Shown: in pieces, positions 1 to 6,194 of the stretch
Numbering within the stretch: the first letter of the stretch is position 1
Layout of the letters: each line of letters opens with the position of its first letter
DNA from: Verrucomicrobiota bacterium
GTDB taxonomy: Bacteria; Verrucomicrobiota; Verrucomicrobiia; Opitutales; Opitutaceae
DNA length: 6,842 bases
Reading direction: 5' to 3'
Assembly (NCBI GenBank): GCA_003694825.1
Contig: RFJS01000212.1
Span: 1-6,842, forward strand
Position numbers and translations under genes: made by a program
Notes under the pieces: generated by a model
What the model was told of the DNA's origin: nothing
Databases searched by the model: none
Seen by the model: the letters and a program-made list of their open reading frames with translations, nothing else

Positions 1-611
1 CGCGTGTCGTAGTCGATGACGAAACCGAGGTCGCGATCGAGGATGGTCACTTTGTTCAGGCGACTGTCGCCGATGAAGAGCTGGCCGCGCCCGGCGTCGA
101 TATGCACCATCGAGGTCACCGGCGCCTGCGGCCGGTAGAGGTGGTTTTTCGGCTCGAAGAGCGGCAGGCCGATCTGCATCGGCGGCTGCGGCGGCTGCGG
201 CAGCGGCTCTTCGGGCGCGTTCACGAGGTAGTATGCACGAAGGGCCTCCCAGTCTTCGGGGGCGAGCATCGGCCGCGGCGGCTTCAGGTTGGCCCGCTCG
301 ACGAGGAGCTTGCGGGCGTTGATGACCTGCATTTCCACGGGATTGTCGGCATCGAGGTGGCTGAAGTCCTCAATACCCATCCGCAAACCCATGTAGGTGA
401 GAAGAAAGTTCCAGCTCTTCTTCGTGAGCAGGTCCGGCGGCGTAAAATCGTGGCAGGCGATGCAGTAGGCCCGGGCGAGCTGTTCACCGCGCGAGGTGTC
501 CACGGGCGGCGTCTCAGGTTTGTCACGACGGCCGCAACCGGCCAGCGATCCGGCGGCCAGCAACACCGCCGTCACCGTGCGGCAACGTTTCAAAAATGTC
601 CGGGGAGCCAT
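1..611 (-). CDS. c-type cytochrome lipoprotein, N-terminal part (3' end beyond window)
   Basis: The reading frame is open from ATG at 611 to the left edge (203 codons seen, no stop). The first 26 residues form a lipoprotein signal: basic start (RTFLKRCR), hydrophobic core (TAVLLAAGSLAG) and lipobox L-A-G-C with Cys26. A single heme c motif, C50-I-A-C-H54, follows about 24 residues after the lipid anchor. Met115 in the segment PPRPMLAPEDW is a plausible distal axial ligand. A Pro-rich linker (about residues 133-147) leads into SMVHIDAGRGQLFIGDSRLNKVTILDRDL, which reads like the first blade of a beta-propeller. Verrucomicrobiota and Planctomycetota have proteins joining a short cytochrome c domain to FG-GAP/VCBS-type propellers; membership here is inferred because most of the propeller would lie outside the window. 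It is expected to be lipid-anchored and to act in the periplasm or at the outer membrane, in electron transfer or as a redox partner of an unknown enzyme. It lies 81 bp downstream of the receptor gene on the same strand, behind a terminator. No Shine-Dalgarno is visible. Confidence 0.85.
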   Translation of the reverse strand, partial: MAPRTFLKRCRTVTAVLLAAGSLAGCGRRDKPETPPVDTSRGEQLARAYCIACHDFTPPDLLTKKSWNFLLTYMGLRMGIEDFSHLDADNPVEMQVINARKLLVERANLKPPRPMLAPEDWEALRAYYLVNAPEEPLPQPPQPPMQIGLPLFEPKNHLYRPQAPVTSMVHIDAGRGQLFIGDSRLNKVTILDRDLGFVIDYDT

Positions 612-628
612 CGGTGGTCGAAGGAAGC

Positions 629-663
629 AAAAAAAAACGCCCGCAGGCGAGCCTGCGGGCGTT
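629..663 (-). terminator. Rho-independent terminator of the receptor gene
   Basis: On the minus strand a perfect 12-bp GC-rich stem (arms 652-663 and 636-647) with a 4-nt loop (648-651) is followed at once by a run of nine T (637-629, the last two pairing bases included). It starts 30 nt past the receptor stop codon. On the plus strand no T-run follows the stem, so it acts leftward only. It lies between the receptor and the cytochrome gene, whose start codon comes only 17 nt after the T-tract. Confidence 0.93.
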
Positions 664-692
664 CCCGACTTACTACGAATACAACCCGAAGA

Positions 693-3600
693 TCAGAAGT
701 CGAAGGTGGTGGTGAATGCCCAGCGCTTCTCGGGGGCCGCACGGATGATGGCGACCTGACCGTCCGGATTCGTCGTCACCTCCATCGGATCGTCGTCACC
801 GATGAAGTTGTAGAGGTTGAGCTGGAACTTCACGCCAACCTTGTCGTCGAACATCCGGGTCCGGTAGCTGAACCAGAGGTCCCCGTAGAGGTCACTGGTG
901 CCATAGAACGGATTCGAGAGCACCGGGACGAGCAGACCGTCCTCGTTGCGCTCAAGCGGATAACCGGTCGACACCTTGTCCTGCCAGCGGATGGCGCCGC
1001 CGAAACCGAGGCCCTTGAAGCGGCCTTCCTGGATGGTGTAGTTGGTCACCGCGTTGAAGCGCCACTTGCGCAGCTCGGTGCTGACGGTGCCTTCCTTCGA
1101 GGCCGCGCCGCGCAGCGGGGCGAGGGTCTCGTTGGTCCAGCGATCGCCGATACGCGTGGTATCGCGCGGGCCACCTTCATAGATGCCCCACAGGCCGGTG
1201 GCCTTCAGGCGCTCGGTAACATACTCGGCGAAGGGGAAGAGTTCCTTCAGACCATTGGAGAAGATCGCCTCGGTCTTGGACGCGTTGAAGGTGAGGCGCC
1301 AGCTCTTGCTGATGTTGAACACGGACTCGACTTCGAAGCCCTCGGAGACGACATCGGCCACGGAGGTGAGGCCCGGGATGTTCTCGGACGCGAGCGACTG
1401 CGTGCCGAGTTCGCCCTCGACGCGCATGTTGAGCGCGGCCTTGGTCGCCTCGGGGAACACGTCGTTGATGAGCGTGTTGATCACCTCGTCGTAGGACTTG
1501 AACGGACCGATGGCGGTCGGATCATACTCGAACGGATAGCCGTCCTGATTCGGATCGCCGTAGGGGATGTCCTCGAACTTGATGTACTTCTTGTCGAAGT
1601 CCGGATCGTTCGGATCGGCATCCGGCGGCGGGATCGAAGCGTTCTTGGCATTGACCCAGCGCTGGGCGAAGCCACGCGGCCAGAGGAACATCCAGAGGTT
1701 CCGCATGTTCGGGTTCGTGATCGCCTTGCTGCTGGTCTCATACCAGTTGAAGCGGAACGAGGCCCGGTTATCGAGGAGGTTGACCGTGAAGCCATACTCC
1801 GTGGTCTCGCCGTTCGGGGACGGCCAGACTTCGTTGTAGATGCTGCGGCGCACACTGGCCGGATTGAAGTTCTCCGACTCGGAGTAGTGCAGGCTGAAGG
1901 TCGGGTTCAGCGGCAGGTTGCGAGTGAAGCGGGCCGGGATGTGGAAGACAGCCTGCTTCGTGGCGGTGTCGCCGGACTCGTCGAGCACGGGCGCGCCGTC
2001 ATTCTTCCAGTTCTCCCAGGACTCCTCGACCAGGTAGGACTGATCGGGAAGCTTGATGGGATCGATCTGCCAGGTCGCGGCGCTGTCACGACGCAGACCA
2101 TACGTGAGGATCAGGCTGTTCTCGAAGAACCGGCCCTGCCAGGTGAAGCCCTTGGAGGTGATCTCCTGCAGGGAGCGGCCCGGCCACAGGGCAAGGCTGC
2201 GCACGCGCAGTTCACCACGGCGGATTTCGCCGCTGTCACCATCACGGTACTCGATCGGATAGAAGTCGCCGACCTTCGGCAGCTTCAGCTTCAGCGGGGT
2301 GTCTTAGAGACGGACCTCGGACGGGCTGTTGGCGTTCCACTGGCCGTCACCGACGTAGGCCCACCCGAAGATGCGGCCACCCCAGCTGCCGGCGAGCTGA
2401 CCGATGTTCTTGGTCATGGTCTTGTCGTGGGAGGTATCCCAGGACAGGCCATCGGAGAAGTTCCAGGTGTCATTCTCCCACTCCGAGTAGAGAGCCGTGA
2501 CAGTGTGGCGGCCGAGATACTTCAGGAAGCCTTCCTTCTCGGTGAGGTCGAGATCGTAGAAGGCGGTGACGCGCTTGGTGACACGGTCATTCCAGGTCTT
2601 GGCCACCGGGTCGTACTGGCCGGTCATGAAGGGACGGCCGAGGTTCGGATTGGGCAGGCCGTTGGTGAGCCACTTGCCCGTGTCGATCTTCACACCGGCG
2701 TAGGTATGGCGACCCCACGGGAAGAAACGCTCATTGTAGTAGGACTGCTTGTCGTAGGCGATCTCGATACCGGCCTTCTTGTCGAAGAAGGTCTGCTCGA
2801 GGGTGATGTTGCGGGCGTCGAACTTGTGGTCCGAATACTGCGCCTCACCCTGCAGAAGGACCTTTTCGTAATCGAGGACGTTGCGGTCCATGATCACGTG
2901 ATCCTTGAAGCCGTTGCCGTAGTAGCGGAAGCCACCGGCCTAGCTGGTGGAGAAGGTGGCCCACCAACCCGGAGTCGTGCGGCCGTCGGGGAGCGTGATC
3001 TTGCCGCCCGCACCGTAGATGGCGGCGAGATCCTCCTTGCCCGGCTCGGTGAAGCCGATGTTGGCGCCACCACGCGGGTTGGAGAAGATAAGAGCCTTCG
3101 AGCCCCAGAGCTCGGGCTGCGACATGTGCTTGTAGCCCGGGGTGTCCTGGCTGCGGTCGACCTGGTCGATGACCCACTTGTAGGCGTAGTCTTCACGCCA
3201 GTTGTCGGGCCAGCTGTTGTTCGGCTTTTTTCCGGTGATCTCGTCGGCCTCGACGGATCCCGGCGGCTCGAACCAGTAGGAGAAGTTGTCCTTCGGCGGG
3301 ATCGGATCCGGCGGCGTGCCGCGCACGTTGGCGTTTTCGTAGCTGCCGCGGATGATCGTCTCATCCAGCCAATCGACGCCCTTGTTCTCGAAGAGGACAC
3401 CTTTGACCGCGAGGTAGTAGCGGGTGTCGCGCTCGTAGGTCGGCTTCTGGCGATACGTGATATCCTCGTGCATCGCGTTGAAGCGGACCGCGAGACGATC
3501 TTCGATGAGATCGCGATTGACGTCGAGGGTGCCGCGATAGGTCTTGTTGGAACCGATACGCGCCGAGATCTGCGTGATCTCCTTGCCGATGACCGCCTTC

Positions 3601-4199
3601 TTCAGCGTGGTGTCGACGATACCGCCGGGCTCACCAATACCGAAGAGGATCGAGTTCGGACCGCGGCTGATGGTGACGGCTTCGATGTTGTAGCCGTCGA
3701 AGCCCATGCGGGTCAGGAAGAAGTCACGCGTGGACGACGCGTGGCTGAGACCGCGCACACGGTTGTTGCCGGTGATGTCGGCACGCGCCTGGTTGTTGGC
3801 GTTGACATCGCCCGCGGCCGCACCGGGACCGGCGAAGTTACCGTAGGCGCCGCCGACTTCCGTAGAGGTCGTGTAGACCAGGAGGTCCGCCAGGCTGGTC
3901 GTGCCCGTGTCCTCCATGAAGTCTTTCGTCACTACGGTAATGGCTGAACCGACATCCTTCAGATCGGTCTTGATACGCGTGCCGGCCAAAGTGCTGAGGG
4001 CCTGGTAGCCCGTCTGCTCTTCAGCCGTGATGGTAAACGGGCTGAGCTCGACGATATCCTCTTCTTCCTCGTCGGCCCCGCCCGGAGCAGGCGCAGTGGC
4101 CTGCGCGTAGCCGGAAACGGCAATTGCCATCGCGCCAAGCGATGACACGGCAGTTCGCCAGAACGGCGACTGCCGGTGGGTCAGGTAGGTCAATCTCAT
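693..4199 (-). pseudogene. TonB-dependent outer-membrane receptor with two in-frame stop codons
   Basis: The frame spans 1168 codons plus the TGA stop. It codes for a TonB-dependent receptor that would import a substrate (probably glycan-derived, judging from the divergent fucosidase) across the outer membrane with TonB/ExbBD energy. Residues 1-34 are a signal peptide ending in YAQA. An acidic patch (DEEEED) precedes a TonB box-like VELSPFTIT at about 50-58. The plug domain covers about 63-205 and includes TLAGTRI, LKDVGSAITVV, NNRVRG and ISRGPNSILFG. The rest is a long beta-barrel rich in aromatic strands that ends in FTTTFDF, the usual C-terminal Phe of outer-membrane proteins. The start at 4199 is chosen because the signal peptide begins there; an upstream TTG at 4376 would add an unlikely 59-residue Pro/Arg-rich leader. 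Two stops interrupt the frame: TAG (2942-2940, codon 420) and TAA (2306-2304, codon 632). The frame and barrel-like sequence continue after both with no frameshift. As read, only fragments 4199-2940, 2939-2304 and 2303-693 could be made. Recent nonsense mutation, sequence error or readthrough all remain possible. Length is normal for Opitutaceae-type receptors. Confidence 0.9.
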
Positions 4200-4242
4200 G
4201 GTGTGTTCGGTTCGGATTTCGGAAAACGCGCCATCCTGCCGA

Positions 4243-4287
4243 GTCGGGTCTCCGACAGGCGGGGTTTCAGCGCAGCGAGACCCCGAC
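4243..4287 (-). promoter_or_regulatory. inverted repeat / possible leader hairpin upstream of the receptor
   Basis: Arm 4243-4252 (GTCGGGTCTC) pairs with 4277-4287 (GAGACCCCGAC) over 10 bp with one bulged C, leaving a 24-nt loop. Part of the second arm (4277-4284) can instead pair with 4261-4268 (GGGGTTTC) over 8 positions with one mismatch on the minus strand. The two folds exclude each other. The element ends 44 nt before the receptor start codon. If transcription begins upstream of it, it would be part of the mRNA leader. No T-run follows, so it is not an obvious terminator. Confidence 0.35.
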
Positions 4288-4431
4288 CGACAGACGACAA
4301 ACGATGACCTGCCCGGGAGAAACGGGTTTTGTTCCAGCGGGGGAGGGGTCGGTTGCGATCCATCGGGGAGGGCCAAATCGCATGCTCACGGTTTCAACAG
4401 CCCCGCCCCTCTCCTGCAAAGCCTGTGCAAT

Positions 4432-4500
4432 TTAATCTATTAAGAACGAAAACGCCATTCGCTGATGAAAAACGCCCGCCCGCGCCGGTGAATAGATTAA
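4432..4500. repeat. paired AT-rich inverted repeat, operator-like
   Basis: TTAATCTATT (4432-4441) and AATAGATTAA (4491-4500) are exact reverse complements separated by 49 bp. Each copy is itself nearly a palindrome: 4432-4443 is TTAAT-CT-ATTAA, and 4489-4500 is TGAAT-AG-ATTAA, which matches the reverse complement of the first at 11 of 12 positions. Two such dyads about 57 bp apart in a divergent promoter region are what a pair of binding sites for a dimeric regulator would look like. The regulator is not in the window, and this role is inferred. Confidence 0.5.
4448..4475. repeat. GAAAACGC-type direct repeat
   Basis: GAAAACGC occurs at 4448-4455 and, with one extra A, at 4467-4475, roughly two DNA turns apart and on the same face if B-form. 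Further exact copies lie at 4222-4229 (same orientation, 23 bp before the receptor start codon) and at 4569-4576 (reverse orientation, between the two candidate fucosidase starts). The half-site resembles those bound by LacI/GalR-type repressors, but no full palindrome with a central CG is present. Function is unproven. Confidence 0.3.
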
Positions 4501-4539
4501 GGGCCCGGCAGGTCGCCCCGGACACCGCCTTCACCTTCG

Positions 4540-6069
4540 ATGCGGCGCATCAAACCCCGAAAATCTACGCGTTTTCACCTGATGCAATTTACCCACCTCC
4601 CTGTTCTCGTGACGCTGGCCGCTTCCCTTCTGACTTCATCCGCCTCCGCACGCTACACGCCCGACTGGTCATTGCTGCGCGAGCACCACACGCCCGTCTC
4701 GATCGATGGGCTGAAATTCGGCATCTACTGCCACTGGGGAGCCCAGTCCGTCCTGGCCGCCTCCGACAACCCCGACATGACCTACCTCGAGGCGATCGAT
4801 GCATGGAAGGGGGAAAAGTTCTCCGCCCGTGAATGGGTCGACCTCTTCCAGGCCGCCGGCGCGCAGTTCGCCGGCCCCGTCGCCTGGCACGGCAGCGGCT
4901 TTCTGCATTGGGACAGCGCCCTGACCGACTGGAACTCCGTCAAACGGGGTCCCGGCATCGATGTCGTGGGCGAACTCACCGCCGAGCTGCGCCGCCGCGG
5001 CATGCCCGTGCTCATGTCCTTTCACAACAATCGCTCGATCTGGGGGCGCATCTCCTGGTCCGACCCCACCGTGCTCGATCCGACCGGGGAAGCCGACTGC
5101 CCGCTCTACACGGCCAATGACGGGCGCCCCGCCGAAACCCTGCTGCAGGGCTGGTTCGATCGGATCACCGAGGCGATCGACAAATACCGCCCCGACATCA
5201 TCTGGATGGACACCAGTTTCGGCGGCACCATCGTACCCGAGCTGCGGGGCCACGCCCTTCAGGGCCGTCTCCTTCCCGACGGCGACAACACCCTCGAGCG
5301 GGCCATCCGGGAGGATTATCAGCGCAAGCTCATCGCCCACTTCTTCAACCAGGGTATCCTCTGGGGCAAAGACGTCGAAATCGTCTACAAGTCCTTCGAC
5401 ATCCCGCCCGGCATCGGCATGCGCGACATCGAAAACGGCAGTCTCAAGGGCCTGCAATACGACCCGTGGATGGCCGACATCGACATGACCCACCACTACC
5501 AGTGGCCGCACATCTGGTTCCTCGACGACGCCAATCCCATGAAGGACGCCAATACGCTCGTGGACATGCTCGTCGACATCACCAGCAAAAACGGCCGCAT
5601 GCTCCTCAATGTCCCGCCGCGCCCCGACGGCACATTCCGCGAGGACAGTGTGCGCGAACTGCTCGCCATCGGAGACTGGCTCCGCATCAACGGCGAAGCC
5701 ATTTACGGCACCATCCCCTGGGTCTTCTTCGGCGAAGGCCCCAATGAGGTCATCCTCGAAGGCCATCACGCCCAGGGCAAGGATCGCGGCGCGCACATCG
5801 CCCGCTTCGACGCACGCGACATCCGCTTCACACAAAAAGGCAACGCCCTCTACGCCATCCTCCTCGGCTGGCCCGGCGACGGCGCGACAGTCGCCATCCG
5901 CGCCCTCGGCGCGCTGGGAAGGCTCCACCCCGGCGACATCGAGTCCGTCTCCCTGCTCGGCTCCAGCGACACCCTCGAATGGACCCACACCGCCGACGCC
6001 CTTGAAGTCCGCTTCCCGACGACCAGGCCCTGCGACTTCGCCTACGCCCTGAAAATCGAGCGCCGCTGA
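4540..6069 (+). CDS. exported alpha-L-fucosidase-like glycoside hydrolase (GH29-type)
   Basis: The product (509 residues) matches the GH29/Alpha_L_fucos layout, enzymes that remove terminal alpha-L-fucose by a retaining mechanism. A signal peptide ends near SASA (residue 37), so it acts in the periplasm or outside the cell. Family landmarks in order: KFGIYCHWG (59-67), GAQFAGPVAWHGSGFLHW (107-124, the place of the usual KHHDGF), WNS..RGPGIDVVGEL (131-146), PDIIWMD (218-224, Asp224 as likely nucleophile), IENG then PWMADID (297-315, the place of ERG...PWE), NGRMLLNVPPRPDGTF (351-366), and IGDWLRINGEAIYGTIPW (377-394), which closes the barrel. A C-terminal beta-sandwich (about 396-507) follows. 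The acid/base residue is not certain; Glu298 is one candidate. ATG at 4582 (residue 15, MQFTHLPVL) also gives a good signal peptide and may be the true start; neither has a Shine-Dalgarno. It is divergent from the receptor gene and 125 bp upstream of the FG-GAP gene. The altered His-His motif leaves substrate specificity open. Confidence 0.88.
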   Translation: MRRIKPRKSTRFHLMQFTHLPVLVTLAASLLTSSASARYTPDWSLLREHHTPVSIDGLKFGIYCHWGAQSVLAASDNPDMTYLEAIDAWKGEKFSAREWVDLFQAAGAQFAGPVAWHGSGFLHWDSALTDWNSVKRGPGIDVVGELTAELRRRGMPVLMSFHNNRSIWGRISWSDPTVLDPTGEADCPLYTANDGRPAETLLQGWFDRITEAIDKYRPDIIWMDTSFGGTIVPELRGHALQGRLLPDGDNTLERAIREDYQRKLIAHFFNQGILWGKDVEIVYKSFDIPPGIGMRDIENGSLKGLQYDPWMADIDMTHHYQWPHIWFLDDANPMKDANTLVDMLVDITSKNGRMLLNVPPRPDGTFREDSVRELLAIGDWLRINGEAIYGTIPWVFFGEGPNEVILEGHHAQGKDRGAHIARFDARDIRFTQKGNALYAILLGWPGDGATVAIRALGALGRLHPGDIESVSLLGSSDTLEWTHTADALEVRFPTTRPCDFAYALKIERR

Positions 6070-6110
6070 AACGCCACCGCGCCGGCGGGGCCGCCCTCCC
6101 GGACAAAACT

Positions 6111-6138
6111 TCGATCTTCCGCACGTTTCAAAGATCGA
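6111..6138 (+). repeat. 8-bp inverted repeat downstream of the fucosidase gene
   Basis: TCGATCTT (6111-6118) and AAGATCGA (6131-6138) are perfect reverse complements with a 12-nt spacer, starting 42 nt after the fucosidase stop. The stem is only half GC and no T-run follows, so it is a weak terminator candidate at best; it could be an mRNA 3' hairpin or a protein site. Confidence 0.3.
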
Positions 6139-6169
6139 TTCGCCATCCCGTCCGGACCGGGCAACGTTG

Positions 6170-6194
6170 ACGGACAAACCCTGAACCTGTCCGT
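6170..6194 (+). promoter_or_regulatory. small inverted repeat abutting the FG-GAP gene start codon
   Basis: ACGGACA (6170-6176) and TGTCCGT (6188-6194) are perfect reverse complements with an 11-nt loop, and the second arm ends on the base just before ATG at 6195. In RNA this would fold the ribosome-binding region. A TTGACG box (6167-6172), close to a -35 consensus, overlaps the first arm, but no fitting -10 is seen before the start codon. A regulatory role is speculative. Confidence 0.25.

Larger units (their letters stand above)
4200..4539. promoter_or_regulatory. divergent intergenic control region
   Basis: This 340-bp stretch separates the leftward receptor gene from the rightward fucosidase gene and must hold promoters for both. 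I see no credible protein-coding frame. Its AT-rich part (about 4425-4500) stands out in GC-rich surroundings and carries a perfect inverted repeat (4432-4441 and 4491-4500) and copies of GAAAACGC. The receptor-proximal part (4243-4287) can form a hairpin in the receptor leader. I cannot assign -35/-10 boxes with confidence: TATTAA at 4438-4443 and TAGATT at 4493-4498 are only weak -10 candidates on the plus strand, without a good -35. Confidence 0.6.

Noticed and set aside
171..215. GGCGGCTGC tandem repeat as a regulatory or unstable repeat
   Set aside because: It is the coding sequence of the Pro/Gln-rich linker of the cytochrome lipoprotein, and its repetition follows from the QPPQPP residues.
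102..3947. Long plus-strand open frame as a real 1281-residue protein
   Set aside because: The translation is a low-complexity mix of Arg, Val, Gly, Glu and Asp with no recognisable domain. It spans two clear minus-strand genes and the terminator between them, in exact antisense codon register.
4200..4376. Upstream extension of the receptor to TTG at 4376
   Set aside because: The extension is Pro/Arg-rich and sits before a complete signal peptide beginning at ATG 4199, which would then be buried.
4329..4832. Plus-strand frame reading into the fucosidase start
   Set aside because: Different frame from the fucosidase, Arg/Pro-rich, no domain; it would overlap the enzyme's signal peptide and first barrel segment.
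6081..6100. GC-rich inverted repeat after the fucosidase gene as a terminator
   Set aside because: The GGCGG/CCGCC arms leave a loop of only two bases and no T-run follows.
4669..6177. Minus-strand open frame opposite the fucosidase gene
   Set aside because: It is the in-register antisense of a clearly recognisable enzyme and reads as repetitive Gly/Val/Asp/Glu-rich sequence; no signal peptide or domain.
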